Assembly: GCA_965112735.1 (NCBI GenBank)
Contig: OZ218957.1
Span: forward strand, 1,674,001-1,738,000
Reading direction: 5' to 3'
Length of the DNA: 64,000 bases
Source of the DNA: Phaeosaccion multiseriatum
Taxonomy: Eukaryota; Ochrophyta, other classes
Shown here: piece by piece, positions 21,656 to 36,000 of the stretch
Layout of the letters: every line of letters starts with the position of its first letter
Numbering within the stretch: position 1 is the stretch's first letter
The notes under the pieces: generated by a model
Databases searched by the model: none
Told to the model about the DNA's origin: nothing
What the model saw: the letters and a program-made list of their open reading frames with translations, nothing else
Translations under genes and position numbers: made by a program

Positions 21656-22661
21656 TCAAATCAAATCGGCGAGCTTGAGAGACTTGGCCACGAGGAAAGG
21701 CCCCTCCTCGTCAGTAGCTTTGACCCGGCTCATGCCTTCCGTGCTCCCGCCGCCTCCCTGCACAGCCAACACAGCACACATGAATACATCCAGAGGGCAA
21801 CAGCGGCAGAGCAGAGCAGAGCAGAGCAGCAGCGAGGGCCCGGCGTAAGGGCGATAGGGCGCAGCTGCTTCACACGAGTCCGTGTGTACGGGTGACGGCA
21901 AGCAGAGAGCAAAACACTCCCAGCATCCATCGTGGCAGTGGCAAGGCGTGAAAGTCACTCGCCCCATTACCCTCCTCCCTGTTGGCTTATTCCAACCCAT
22001 AACCCCTTGGACAAGACTCGCAGACACTTCCACCCCTCTCTCTCCTCGTCTATGCCCTCGGTCTTCCGCTGTCTCCTGCCCCAAGCCTCCGACCCCCAAC
22101 ACCCCCTAGCGCCAGCCCCCGACCCAGCCAGCCTCCCTACCCACCCACCGACCCAGCCACCCACCCATCCTACCCACCTACCCACCCACCCACCCACCCA
22201 CTCCCCCACCCACCCACCCACCCACTCACCCACCCACCCACCCACCCGCCCATCCGCCCATCAGTCATCCATCCACGCCTCTACCCCACTCTAACCGACA
22301 CTCACCTCCCTCTCCTGTGCAAAGTGGAGCAGTGGACCTGCTTGTCCCGCCCTCTCCAGCACCCCCCTCGCAGCGCCCCACATGTCCGAGGGGATTGGGG
22401 CCGTCAGGCAGAGCTGCTCCCCTGTAAAGGGGTGTTGTAGTTCGAGGTAGTGGGCGTGGAGGAGTACTCGCTTCACACCCTGCTGCTCTGCTCGCTTGTT
22501 CCACTCCCTGTTGGTGTTGGGTGTGGTGTGGGGGAGGGAGGGGAGGGGAGGAGCGGGGTGGGGTGGGGTGGTTTGGGTTGGTGGACATTGAGCGAGAAGG
22601 ACATAATTCACCGAAAAGCCAATGAGGACACTGAGTGGGTGCGTGGTGCTATACACGCGCG

Positions 22662-22730
<69 letters not shown>

Positions 22731-23111
22731 TGTGCTTGTATCAAGGCCTATCCAAACAAAGGATGATGACTGACGACTGATACTGATCTAGACATGGTAT
22801 GGCGTGCACATGCGCGTGTGGTGGAGACATGGAGAAGGGCGTTGGGACGAAATCAACCACCGCACTACTCCACATCCCCCCCTGCCTGTCTGTCTGTGCC
22901 TCCCTACCTCCACCCATATGCCTGTCCATAAGCCTGCTTTATGTGCCTGCCCATATGCCTCTGCCTGCCTCGCTTCACTCACTTGTCCCCAAAGAGGGTA
23001 TCGCCCAAGATCGGGGAATTGACGGAAGCTAAGTGGCATCGGATCTGGTGCATTCGGCCCGTGAACAGGGTCACCTGCGGTAAGCAAGGGGCAGCCGCAA
23101 TGGGCAGCAGT

Positions 23112-23156
<45 letters not shown>

Positions 23157-24492
23157 CAGGGAGGGCGTGAGGGAGGGAGTAAGGGTAAGAGATTGTTTTG
23201 CATTTTCTGCGCCCTCCGCCTCACCCCATCCCCGCCCACCCATACGCCCCCATCGCACCTGAACGAAGGAGAGCCCCGTAGCTCCTGTAGAGGCCATGGG
23301 CAGAACGCGGGTGTGCGCTGGTTTGGCCTTGGCTTCGATGGCCGCGGTCTTGCCCTCTGCCCCCTTGGGGACCGTGGCCATTCGCCCGCTGCTTCGGCGG
23401 TACATTGGAGTCTCGATGTCGAGTTGGCCTCGAACGGCTTTGCCTGCGGTGACTGCGAGGTACGTCTTGGCGACTCGGCGGTTACGGAAAAGCTTGGAAA
23501 GCTTGCTTGAGGCCTTTTGAGGGAGGAAAGCGCCGGAGGGGGCGCGAGGGAGAGAGAGGGTGGAGAGAGAGAGAGAGAAGCACACGCAGAGGCAGAGGTG
23601 CGAATTGACGACGGTCAGAAACGCCACACACATGGAGAGAGAGGGAGGAAGGGAGCAATCGCGCCGTTGTCACAAAGTACACTCATTCCCCCTGCCCTAC
23701 CTTCCTCTACCTTCCTCCCTCCCCTCCCCTCCCTCCCTCCCTCCTCGTCCCAACCCGTTGGCCCAACACGCACCCACCTTGAGCGTCTTGGCAATCATCA
23801 GCACGCCACTCGTGTCCTTGTCAAGCCTATGTACAATGCCCTGCAACAAACCCTGCTGCTTCCGCGCCCTCGTCACGTCATCCCACTTGGGCACCGTGTT
23901 GCCCTCCTCCTTCTGCTGCTTGGGCAGCTGCCCCTCCGACTTCAGCAAGTGATGCCACACACCGTGCAGCGCCGTGCCCTCCTGTGCGCCATCGCAGGGC
24001 ATGACCACCACTCCCGCGGGCTTGTTGATGACCACGTAGTGTTCATCCTCGAAGAGTACATCAAGGGCAAGGTCTTTGGCGGCAAGTTTATCCCCCCTGC
24101 TCACCGTCATGCCGCTGCTCGAAGCCGCCGCTGCTGCCGCCCAGGACGACGCCGAGGCAGAGGATTTGGCACCCAGCGTCCCGTCCCACTTGTTGGCATT
24201 CTTACCAGTCGGCTTGGCCCCCTTTCCTCCCTTACCGCCCTTGCCGCTGCCCCCTGTTGCTCCTGCTGCTGTATCACCAACTGCTCCAGCCCCTCCCAAC
24301 CCTCCGCCCCCCGCCGGACCTCCTCTCCCCCCTGCCAGTGCGTCGTCAGGAAGCACCACGCCTTCCACAATGCGCAGCTCCTCAAGCGCCGGCATGGTAA
24401 TGGTCATCCCCTTCTTGACGCGGATGAAGCGAGCGCTGACCCTCCCGTTGACAGACACCTCTCTATTCGTCAGCATTTTCCGAAAGAAGCGC
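21656..24492 (-). CDS. RluA-family pseudouridine synthase (5' exon uncertain)
   Basis: Exons on the minus strand: 24492-23778, 23513-23259, 23074-22983, 22507-22306 and 21757-21656, with matching phases. The first carries the end of an S4 RNA-binding domain (RKMLTNREVSVNGRVSARF), then FEDEHYVVINKPAGVVVMP and the catalytic motif HRLDKDTSGVLMIAKT, whose Asp is the nucleophile. Later exons carry FRNRRVAKTYLAV, the TGRMHQIRCHL motif, the GDTLFG segment and LLHAHYLELQHPFTGE. The enzyme would convert uridine to pseudouridine in rRNA or tRNA; substrate and compartment cannot be read from sequence. A Gly/Ala/Lys-rich low-complexity insert follows the S4 part. Exon 24492 begins in phase 2, so at least one upstream exon is missing from this model; 25622-25185 is a candidate first exon. 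Introns contain CAG (23106-23155) and TG (22663-22726) microsatellites. Confidence 0.85.
22663..22726. repeat. (TG)n microsatellite
   Basis: About 32 TG units in the intron between RluA exons 22983 and 22507. Confidence 0.9.
23106..23155. repeat. (AGC)n microsatellite in an intron
   Basis: About 16 AGC units between RluA exons at 23259 and 23074. Further CTG/CTC runs occur in the candidate first exon near 25240-25270. Confidence 0.85.
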
Positions 24493-25184
24493 CTGCAGAG
24501 AGAGAGAGAGAGAGAGAGGTTGAATAGTCCCCACAATACCAATGATGAGGTGAGAGAGAGAAAGAAAGGAGGGGGAGAGAGAGAAAGACATATCGCGAGT
24601 AAGAGGGAGAGGGAGTGAGAGCGAGCACGCAAAGAGGGTCCGGAGAGTGGAGATGGAGAAGAAGGAGAGAGTCGGAGGGGAAGGGGTCTTACACCGCACA
24701 CATGCACATGTGCAAAGCGAGGGAGCCACGCGCGGTAAGCTACGCGGCGGCAAGCTCTTTGAACGGAGGGAATGACACCGGCGTGTGGAAGGGCGCGGAA
24801 CGACTAGCCAATGAAGCTACCCCGTCATACAGAGAGAGAGGGGAGAGGCCCTGTCATCCACCGCAAGCCCTGCTATGTCAGGCGATTGAGCTTTTGTGAA
24901 CGAACTGGACACAGCATCAAGCCTCCGTCTTTCTTACCTTGACTTGGAGGGGATACGGCGGGCCAACAGCCACTGGGCAGCGAAAGGAGATGCGACAACG
25001 AGGGGCCAGGATCACGGGCGAGCAACGACAAGACTCGGGGAGTCAGAGCAGGCAGATGAAAGAAGGCGAGCCTCTGTCGTCCATCATCCCTGGGCTCCTC
25101 CACACACAGCCCCTCAACCACCCCGCCACTCACATCAATGGGCGCCTTGTCGTCCCGTGGCCCGACCAGCACCTCCGTAAGTAC

Positions 25185-25622
25185 CTCATTCAAGTACACC
25201 ATCGTATCCAAGTCCCTATTGCGTGGCTTCTTGGGTCTAACGCTGCTGCTGCTGCTGCTGCTGCTGCTACTGCTCTCGCCGCCATCACTTCTATCGCCCC
25301 TCGGCCCCTCCTCCGCCATGCTAAGCCTTCGCTTCCGCGCACTGCTTGGGCGCGACAAGAACGACGACGGGGAACGGCGACACGAAGAGGAGGAGGCTGT
25401 GCACTCTCCCTGCTGCGTGTACTGCCCTCGCCCCTTGGGGTGGAAGAGGGGCTTGGAGGGCGCCTGGCCAGTGAAGCCCTCTGCAAAGGATAGAGGGTGG
25501 AGGCAGCTCTGGAGTCCGCACAAAACAGCAAGCAACAAATCCGCCTTCCCCCTCCGACTCCTGCTGCTGCTGCTGCTGCGCCTCATCCTTCTCCCCCTCA
25601 TTATTCTACACCCAGCTTCCAT
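25185..25622 (-). CDS. Candidate first exon with targeting peptide, possibly of the RluA gene
   Basis: ATG at 25622, open for 146 codons to a GAG|gtactt donor at 25185. The start is Arg/Ser-rich, then a hydrophobic stretch (LLLAVLCGLQSCLHPL) followed by SFAEGFTGQAP, which would suit a signal plus plastid transit peptide of a heterokont, and then a Ser-rich linker and KKPRNRDLDTMVYLNE. No domain is recognisable. It lies directly upstream of the RluA exons on the same strand. The joining exon is unclear; one possibility ends at a phase-2 donor near 24700. It could equally be a separate small gene. Confidence 0.4.
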
Positions 25623-26033
25623 GCCTCACACTCGGCCCGATCCGCCGTCGGAGAGAATCACAGATGGGCAACCAGATGGGCAACAGAAAAAGGTCGGCTC
25701 GAAACTGTCATTGACATAATTGTGCGAGGGCGAGCCTTTCCTCAAACTCGCCCCAGAGGCAGCGGCAGAAAGGCGCTGATGAAGACGACTTGATACTGCC
25801 GTAATCGAGTGGGGGGAGATGCTTTTGTGGTAGGGAAAGCGGCACTGAACCGATAGTGGAGCAGCGTTTGTGTGTTGTGTTGACATGGTCTCCCCGGAGC
25901 GAGGCCATGGCCCGATCGGTCGGGCCCGTGTCAGTCTTCCTAGGAGGATGCACAAGATGAGATAGAGTGTAGCAGGGGAAGAAGAAGAAGAAGAGGCAGG
26001 GGGTGAAGAGGCGCGTCCAAAGCTCACAAAACA
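25623..26033. promoter_or_regulatory. Divergent intergenic region
   Basis: 411 bp between the minus-strand candidate exon start (25622) and the plus-strand ATG at 26034; presumably both promoters. No motif is convincing. Confidence 0.35.
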
Positions 26034-29000
26034 ATGAGACGACCTCTTAATAACTTCACCTCTGCGGCAGGCAACCTCACCTCTGCAGCTGCAGGTAAAA
26101 TTTCCTCTGCTGCAGAGAAGGCTACATCTGCTGCAGGAAAAGCAACGTCTGCAGCAGCAGATGCAGCAGGTACCCTCACCTCTGCGGCAGGGAAAGCAAC
26201 CTCCGCAGCCGGGAACTTCACCGTTGCTGCTGCAGAAAATCTCACTTCTGCAGCAGGCAACATTACCTCGGTAGTGGGAGATGCCGCAGCCGACCTCACG
26301 CTTGCTGCTGGAGCGATTGTGACCAGCATTTCCACCTCGGCGGGGCTTCCAACTGGTCAACCGCGTGAGAGAGGGATGAGAGGTAGCCTGTCCCTCAGAA
26401 GAAGCGGTGAGAGAGGCATGAGGGGAAGTCTGTCCCTGAGAAGGTCACCGGACAGAGGCATGAGGGGCAGTCTATCCTACACGGAGAAAAGCGAGGCGGA
26501 GGAGAGCACCACCGACCTCCCAGCTGCAGCGTTGAAGGACAAGGGGGATGCAGCTGTCGCCAAGCGAGAAGGTGCGTAAGAGGACCCGCAAAAGCTTGCT
26601 AAAGTTTGCTTGAGCTCACTACAGCTAAAGAGGTCCTAAGGGCAACGAGGAGGGCATGCCCGGCAACCCCATCATCGATCTCCATACTGTAGCGCATACG
26701 CCCCTGTTCCTCCCCCGTGCTACTTACGACAGTAGCACACACTTTTCCGAAAGGCGTTTCGTGGTTGATTTGTCCCGCTGAGCTTGCTTGTCTTTCTTTA
26801 CTCCCATGCCAGCGTGGGACAAGCCATACTCCCCATCCCTCCCTCCCTCACCCCCTTCTTCTCTGCCGTTCGCTGCCCCCCACCCCCTGTGCTGCGTACC
26901 TGCCTACGTACCTACGTACCTACCTACGTACCTACCTACCTACCTACCTACCTACCTACCTACCTACCTACCTACCTACCTACCAACCAACCTATATCTA
27001 CCTACCCACCTCGCAGAATGCATGCAGAGCCTGAAGCGGGTGGTGATGGTGGGGGGAGAGCCCTCAGACACCAAGTTAGCGGAGGTGAGGGACCTTGTAA
27101 GGGGTCTGCGCGCATCATCCCTCGATGCCGTTGAAGTCATTCAACTGTGGCGCAATGCCGTGGCCCTCGCCAGATACAAAGCTTCTGTGGCAGCCGCAGC
27201 AGGAGGAGCAGGGGGGGGAGCAGGAGGAGGGGCGAAAGGCAAGGGAGAAAGCGAGATCAGTGAGGGAGGGAATGTGTTGTCAACAGCGAAGGCGACGGGA
27301 TCTTCAGCGGAGGGTGAAACTGCAACAAGAGCAGCACCCGCCGCAACAACAGCCGGAGGGGAAGCAATAGCTCAGTCTCAGTCTCAGTCTTCAGCATCAG
27401 CACCTCCCTTGCAACGTGGGGGTGGCTTGCTGAGGCGCTCCCTCGTCGGCGGCGAGGGTGCACAGAAAGCAACAACAACGACAGGCTCCGGCTCAAGCTC
27501 ACGCCCAGGGTCGGGGGTAGGGTTGGGGTCAGGGTCAGGGTCAGGGTCGGGGTCAGGATCAGAGTTACCTGCCATTTCGACATCTCCCGGGGGCGGCAGC
27601 AGTTCTTCGCCAGGCCCCGAGGTGCTCGCTGCCTTTCTACCCGTCTTTTGGTGGGTACCCTCCGCCCAACTCGAATCCTCAGACAAGACGGAAGGAGGAG
27701 GAGGAGGAGGAGGAGGAGGAGGAGAAGAAGCAGCTGGAGGAGGGGGGGGAGGAGGAGCAGCAGCAGGAGGGGGAGGAGGCGTGATAACAGCGATGGTTTC
27801 TTCGGTGTGGAAGCAGAAGATGCCGCCCCCTCAGGGACGCATCAACTATCTCGTGCGGATGGCAACCGACACCGACTTCATCGCGGAGGTGAGGACAAGG
27901 GAGGGAGGGAGGGAGGGAGGGAGGGAGGGAGGGAGCAAGGGAGGGAGGGAGCAAGGGAGGGAGGGAAGGGAGCGTCCAAGACTTCGTCCGTCTGGACACA
28001 GACAGTACCATCAACACCTCACTCCTCCTCCTCCTCCTCCTCCTCCTCCTCCTCCTCCTCCTCCTCCTCCTCCTCCTCCTCCTCCTCCTCCTCCTCCTCC
28101 TCCTCCTCCTCCTCCTCCTCCTCCTCCTCCTCCTCCTCCCAAACAGGAGGGCTCTATCGTGCTGGAGTTATTCCCTCCCGACATCAAGCTGTGGCGCAAC
28201 CCATTTGTCCTCTCGCACAACCTTGACGACACCGTGGCCATGGGGACAATGATCAGTGGACAGCATCAGGTAAAGGGGGAGGATGGGCAGGTATATGGGG
28301 AGGATGAGTAGGTATATGGGGAGGATGGGCAGGTACATGGGGAGGATGGGCAGGTATATGGGGAGGATGGGCAGGTATATGGGGAGGATGGGTAGGTATG
28401 TGGGGAGGATGGGCAGGTATATGGGGAGGATGGGCAGGTATGTGGGCATATGGGCACACATATGGACTGGCACATGCACTGGCACATGCACAAAAGAGGA
28501 TTATGGGTAGGGAAGTGGTAGCAGCAGGCATATGGGTCAAGGGTTTAGGGCGCTCACACTCACACTCACCTCCACACAAACTCACACTCGCACTCACACC
28601 CCCTTCCCCTCTACAGGCATATGGGCCGCAGCCATACGGGCACCAGCAGCTCCGAGGAGCAGGCTCCAGGAGAGGTCCCCGGGGGGCGGACACGGCTCGA
28701 CTGCTGCAGGCATCAGAGGCCATTATAGAGGCAGAGAGACGCTTCAAAGAGGGCAAGGAGGGGGGAGGGGGGGGGGGAGGCATTGGGGGTATGGGTATAG
28801 GTGGGCAGGGGGGTCCAGGGGGGCAAGGGGGAGGGGCGGAAGAGGAGGAGGGCGAGCGGAGGTTGCTGGGCACGGAAGAGGGAGCGGTTCGGGAGGAGAT
28901 CGCTCTCGCGGCCGAAGGGGGGGGGGGAGCAGGAGCAGCAGCAGCAGGAAGAGGAGGAGGAGGAGGAGGAGGAGGAGGAGGAGGAGGTGGTGGAGGAGGG

Positions 29001-30099
29001 GGTGGAGGAGGAGCTGTAGTAGGAGGAGGAGGGGAGGGGGGCTCGCGAAGGAGGTCCTCAAGCAGTAGCAGGGGCAGGCCCGCGTCGGCAAGTGATTCAC
29101 GGGGCAGGTCTCCGAGTCGGCATCTTCGTCACCCTATGGAGCTGCCGGAGGATGTGAGCCTGCGCGTGGCGGTGAATCTGGAGGCGTCTGTAGTTGGGTT
29201 GTTAGAGGTGCCTCCGGCGGCCACGCTGGCCGATGTGAGGCACATGATTGATCAGCATGTGGGGTTAGGGCCGATGTTGAAGGTGAGTAGAGAGGGGGGG
29301 TGGGGAGGGGGGGATAAAGAGAGGGAGGGAGGGAGGGAGGGAGAGAGGGGGTGAGTGGGAGGGGAGGGAGACGGGGAGGGGGGGAGATGGCTCCTATGTT
29401 TGCGTCCTTTCGTCCACCGCACGCTACATACATACATACATACATACATACATACATACATACATACATACATACATACATACATACATACATACATACA
29501 TACATACATACATACATACATACATACATACATACTCACCAACAGAATCTCCTCGTGTGTGTGAATTCGTGCGTGTCTGTTGTGTGCATCTCTCTCTCCC
29601 TCTCTCTGTGCGTGTGTGCGCGCATGTGTGTGTGCGTATGTGTGTGTGTCTGCATGCGTATGTCCCTCTCCCTATGCAACCCCCCCTCACCCCCCCCGGC
29701 CCTCCCCTCACTCTCTCCCCCACAGCACCTCGAATACCACTTCATGTTAACGGGCGTTAAGGTCGAACGCACCCTCGAACCGCACTGCAGAGCCGCTCAA
29801 CTGCCGGGCCGTCTCGTGCTGCTCAAGTGCAAACACTTCCACCACCACCCTCCCCACCATGCCGACCACACAGGGCCTCGGGGCAGTCACATCAGCGGCA
29901 CTAGTACCGGTTCTGGTGGTGGTGGTGGTGGTGGTGGTGGTGGTGGGGCGATGAGCGACTCCGTTGTGGGGGGCGGCGCAGGTGCTGCGGGTACGGTGCT
30001 CGGAGGGGGAGGGCAAGGGGCACATGGCAAGACGAAGGGGGGCGCCAAGAGGGGTAACACACCAGGGAAAGGGAGGTGAGTGAGGAAGTGTGTGTGTGC

Positions 30100-30132
<33 letters not shown>

Positions 30133-31929
30133 GTTGGGTGGGGTGGGTGGGGAGGGGGTTGAATGAGGAGGCAGGTGCATGTGGTGGGTTGGAGGATGTG
30201 TGGCTCGCTCTCTCGCTCTCTCTCGCTCTCTCTGTCTCTCTCTGTCTCTCTCTCTGTCTATCTCTTTCTCTCTTTCTCTCTTTGTCGCGCCCACTCGCTT
30301 TCTCTCTCTTCGGTTGACTTGTTCCTCCGTTGGGATGCATGGCAGGCGAAACTCACCTTTCTGCCCCCCCCCTCCCCCCCCCTCCCCTCACTCCCCTCCC
30401 GTCTTGTGCTGTCCCCTCCTCTCTCGTGACTGAGCAGCAAGCGCAAGAAGGAGGATGCCGACGGTCAACACCCCGGCGGTTACGACGCGCTCATCCCCGT
30501 GCAAATCGACACACACATCTGCGCTGTGCACGGGCTCAATGAGATTATCACGGTGAGTGAGTGAGTGAATAACTGAGTGAGTGAGTGAGTGAGTGAGTGA
30601 GTGAGTGAGTGAGTAAGTAAGTGAGTGAGTGAGTGAGTGAGTAAGTAAGTGAGTGAGTGAATAACTGAGTGAGTGAGTGAGTGAGTGATAGAGTGCGTGA
30701 GGGGAGTGAGGGAGTGATGGAGTGATGGAGTGAGGGAGGGAGGGAGGGGGGGAGGGGGGGAGGGAGGACCCTCATTCTGACTCTCTCTCCTTCTATTCTT
30801 CCACCCCTCACCCACCCTGTTGTCTCTTTTTGTATACCTCTCTCTCTCGGTGCGTCTCTCTCTGTCTCTCTTCCCCCTGCCCTCTCTGCCTACCCCTCTC
30901 TCTCCCTCTCCCCTCCCCTCCCCTCCCCTCCCCTCCCCTCCCCTCCCCTCCCCTCCCCTCCCCTCCCCTCCCCTCCCCTCCCCTCCCCTCCCCTCCCCTC
31001 CCCTCCCCTCCCCTCCCCTCCCCTCCCCTCCCCTCCCCTCCCCTCCATTCCCCTTCCCCATAGGAGGCGGATGTCACCTACGTGCTCAACAAGGGCGACT
31101 TGATCAGGATCGGAAGCGTGTCGGGACACACGTGGAGCGTGGTGGCGCTGACCATTGTGCCCAACGGAAGGGGCCGCTGTCGCATCACCCTCGCAGAGCC
31201 CTACAATCACTACAAGGTAGGTACAGGTTGGGTTTGAGTTTGAGTTTGAGTTTGAGTTTTCGGTCCAGGTTGAGTTTGAGTTTGAGTTTGAGTTTGAGTT
31301 TTCGGTCCAGGTTGAGTTTTCGGTCCAGGTTGAGTTTGAGTTTGAGTTTCGTGTCGTCTTGCTCCCTCAGAGCCCTGCAATCGCACAAGGCAACGGTTAT
31401 TTTGAGTTCGAGTTCGAGTATTGAGTTTGGAATCCTCAGTGTGAGTCTCAGTCATAGTTTCAGTTTCAAGTCGTGCCTGTGTTTGGCTCTATGTGGGGGA
31501 TATCGTGTATGTCTCATTGACTGAGCCTCACACCCCGCCCCCCTCCACTCCCCTCCCTCCACTCCCCTCCCTCCACTCCCCTCCCTCTACTCCCCTCCCT
31601 CTGCAGGCCAACGGAATAGAACCACCCGACGCCGCCTGTGGTCATCATCACGAGGGAAGCGACGAAGAGGGCCTCGACTCAAACTCGCACTCACATTCAC
31701 ACTCACAACTCCTCCATGACAGCGGTAGCGTCGCATCTGCAGGAGGAGGAGGAAGAGGAGGAAGAGGAGGGACAGCAGGGCCAAGTAAAGCGGGAGGGGG
31801 AGGAGGTCGAGCAGGGACGTCGAAGAAGCGCCCCATTTCAAAGGCGTCAGGGTCGGCCAAGGGGGGGGGAAAGGACACGCTGGAGGAGGAGGAGGAGGAG
31901 GAGGAGGGGGGGGGGGCAAAGGTAATCAC

Positions 31930-31962
<33 letters not shown>

Positions 31963-32972
31963 AAGGACAAGAGCAAGAAGGAGGCTTCCTTGGAGCGGCT
32001 GGATAACATGGTGTCTTCGTTGGGGGTGAAGCAACACATCGAAGCGGAAACCGACGAGAGTCGCCAGTACCTTCTTCCACCGGGCCATCAACATCGTGCT
32101 CATGCTCATCACGCCAAGCGTAAGAGCTTCAGTGCTGGGAGTGGCCTCGGCTCCGGTGGGGGGGAGGGAGAGAGCGGAGGAGGAGGAGGAGGAGGAGGAG
32201 GAGGAGGAGAAGGAGGAGGAGGAGGAGGAGGAGAAGGAGGAGGAGAAGGAGGAGGAGCGGTGGCGGGGCGGCGGCGGCAGAATGGCCCGAGCAAGAGGCA
32301 TCAGTCCGTCCTCATGGTACGTGTGTGTGTGTGTGTGTGCGTGTGTGTACATACGTGTGCGTGTGTCTGTGTGTGGGCATGTGCGTGCGTGTATGTGTGT
32401 GTGCGCGCACGTGTGTGTATTTCTTCTCGCAATCTCCGCTTGCCGACTCAGTGGCCTCCCTCTGACACCTCCCCTCCCCTCCCCTCCCCTCCCCTTCCAT
32501 CCCCTCCCCTCCGCTCACCTCCCCACCTCACCCCACCCCACCCACACACCTTAGACTGCCAATCTCGGAAAGCCTCTGTCCCCTACCTCTACGTTATCTC
32601 CTCCGGGCGCCAAGCACACTCAAACTCAAACTATCGGAGGAGCGGCAGGAGCAAGACGCGTGCCTCGCCGCGCCACCGTTGGCCCCACTGACATAGTTGG
32701 AACCCTCCCGGGCAGCAGTCGGGGCAGCAGCACGAATAGAGTCACTCAGAAGGGTGTTGGTGGTCCAACAGATGGTGAACACGGCCGACATGGACAGGAC
32801 CAACATGCACATCACGAGTGGGAGGGGAGGGGCTCCGGCTCCGGCTCGGGCTTCTCCTCCTCCTCTGTGAGAGGGGAGGGGTTTCCGCATCGGCATCACA
32901 GCAAGGGGTTTAAGAAGGGAAGGAAGAGGAAGGCGTCGGTGCTGGGCTTGGCCCTTCATGCACTACAAGCGC

Positions 32973-33022
<50 letters not shown>

Positions 33023-36000
33023 GAGTGTGTGTATGTGTGTGTGTGAGAGAGAGTGTGTGTATTTGTGTGTATGTGTGTGATTGTGCGCATGTGTGTGAAT
33101 ACGTATGTGTGTGGGTGTGTGTTTGTGTGTGTTTGTTTGTGTGTGTGTATGTGTGTGTGCGTGTCTGTGTGTGCGTGTGTGTGTGTGTGTGTGCGTGTCT
33201 GTGTGTGTGTATGTGTGTGCGTGTCTGCGCGTGTGTGTTTGTGTGTGTGTCTGTGTGTGTGTGTATGTGTGTGTGTATATGCGTGCATGGGGGATATGGG
33301 GGCGTGCGTGTGAGTGTGGGTGTTGTGTGTGCGTGTGTCGGAGACAGAGAGAGAGAAGCAGAGAGAAGAAGAGGGGGATGGAGGAATGGAGAGATATGAA
33401 TGGATAGGGAGAGATATGAATGGATAGGGAGAGAGCAGCGACAAGCTGTAAGGGAGAGAGTGACACGCGGAGAGAGAGATACCAACCAACCAACCAACCA
33501 ACCAACCAACCAAACTATATACCTACCAGCGAACCAACCAACCAACCAACCAACCAACCAACCAACCAACCAACTAACCAACTAACCAACCAACCAACCA
33601 ACCAACCTACATACCTACCCACCAACCAACCAACCAACCAACCAACCAACCAACCAACCAACCAACCAACCAACCAACCAACCAACCAACCAACCAACCA
33701 ACCAACCAACCAACCAACCAACCAACCAACCAACCAACCAACCAACCAACCACCCACCCAACCCGTCCACCGATCAAGCAGGACGGAGATGTGCAGCTCG
33801 GAGACTCGCGCGTGCTCCGCGTATGGAAGATGACGCCTGAGTCCAGGGATTGCCGACCAAGATGGCAGAGGGACTTTGAAGAAGGGAAGGTGCCCGAGCA
33901 TGAGGTCTATCGATTCTCTCCAGAGACAGTGGCAGCGGCTCTTGCAGAGTCTCACCACCACCATCATCATCATCATCCTAACAACCACCACGGACAGAGC
34001 AACCATCACGGTCAGAACAGTCATCACGGAGGAGCGGGGGCAGCTGGAGGACACGGGCATCATGGCGCCGGGGGAGTAGGGGGAGGGGCGGGCGGGCACA
34101 AGCAGGACGCATATCACCACCTCCCCTCAATCCATGACATCCGGCGGCAGGAGAAGGTCATGTTCACCCACTTTCGCGTCGCTGTGGCGGCGAGGGAAGT
34201 GGAGCCTTTGGTGGTGGACGCTCCACCACGTAAGCGGTTTGGACATCTTTATCCGGAGCAGCGGATTGACTACATCGGCAAGATCTCTCCGGCGGAGCTT
34301 AGTGGGGTGGCGTTTAAGCAGCTGTTGAAGCTTGGTCCGGAGAGTAAAGGAGGCTTGCTTGATCAGAGGAAGTGGCTCAAGGTGGTGGAGGCGCTGGGAT
34401 TGTTCCCGGACCTCAAGAGTAGTCAGGTAAGGGGGGGGGGGGAGGGAAGGGAAGGGAGGGGAGGGGAGGGGAGTGGAGTGGAGGGGAGTGGAGGGGAGTG
34501 GAGGGGAGTGGAGGGGAGCGGAGGGGAGTGGAGGGGAGTGGAGTGGAGGGGAGGGGAGGGTAGGGGACTTGCCACCACCTGTGCACACATCCATACACTC
34601 ACTTCCATCTGCTGCCATCTGTATACACCTGCACACTTCCATTTACTGCCACCTGTATACACCTGCACACTTCCATTTACTGCCATCTGTCCAACCCCCC
34701 CCCACCCCCTCCATCTACTGCCATCTGTACAAATCCATTTGCTGCCATCTGTCCACAATAGGTGGTGCGACATGACGTGGAGAGTGTGTTCAAGATGTGT
34801 TCGTGTCAGTACAGAGAACTCAAGGCGGAGGTCATGGCCAGAGACGCAAGGGAGGAGGCGAGGGAGGCATCCAGAGAGGCACACCGCCAAGAAGGGGGAG
34901 GAGGAGGAGGAGGAGGAGGAGGAGGAGGAGGAGGAGGAGGAGGAGGAGGAGGAGGAGGAGGAGGAGGAGGGGGGTGGGGAGGGGAAGGGGGAGAAGGTGG
35001 TGGAAGTGGGGGGGGGGTTGGAAGCCAGCAAGTAAGTCTGAGCAGCCCTCCTCCTTCTCGTGGGGGGGTCCACAGCAGAGGAGGACACCGGGGGGGTACG
35101 ACCCCGGGGGGCGGGCACGGACATCACAAGAAGGGAGCGGGGAATAGCAGCAGGGGGCAGGGCATCGTCTTGAAGAACGTCAGCGATCAAGAGCTGCGCA
35201 TGGATGCCGACGGTTTCAGAGAGAGCCTGGTGGAGCTCGGCAAGATGAGCTTCAGGGGTGGTGACGGTGGATCCGCTTCCTCCTTCCATGATGGAGGCAA
35301 GCAGGACGCGGTGCTGAGCCGAGTGATTCTTCGACATGTGCTCGGCAGCGGGGCTGACTATCTGCAGGTAAGTGTGTGTGTGTGTGTGTGTCTGTGAGTG
35401 TGTGTGTTTGTGTGTGCATGTGTTTGTGTGTGTGTGCGTACGTGCATGTGCGTGCATGTGTGTGTGCGCGTGTCGTTGTGCGGAAATACTTTTTTGTTCG
35501 TGCATGTATTGTATATGTGTGCGTGTGTCTATATGTAAGTGAGTGCGTACGTCGCGTGTGTGCGTGAGTGTCGCCTTATATCCCCCCCCCTCCCCCTCTC
35601 CCTCCCCATCCAAAGTCCGTTGTCGACCGTGTGTGGCACCGTGCAAAGACACATGCCATCCAACGCGAAGGCCTCAAGCAATGCGCAGCAGTACGACTAC
35701 AGGCCCGGCTCAGGGGCTGGACCAAACGACGCCTCTACACCCAGAAAGACCGCTGTGGACTACAGTTACAAACGTGGTGGCGTATGGCCACAAAGAGACA
35801 AGCACTGCTGAGGAGGAGGAGGGCCATCGAGGCGGCGCATCGATTTAAGATAGAGAGCGCCGCGGCGATGAGGATACAGGGGTGGACAAGGAGTAACTGT
35901 TGGAGATACGACTTCCTCCGGGTACGTGGGTGTGCATGTGTGTGCGTGTGTGTGCGTGCATGTGCGTGTGTGTATGTGTGTGTATGGGCGTGTGCGTGTG

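Noticed and set aside
29134-29529. Open frames of Met-Tyr-Val-Cys and similar repeats over CATA, GT and CACATAC blocks
   Set aside because: Simple-sequence artefacts inside introns of the giant gene.
30905-31045. (CCCCT)n as telomeric DNA
   Set aside because: Lies between two well-supported exons and ends at a splice acceptor; intronic microsatellite.
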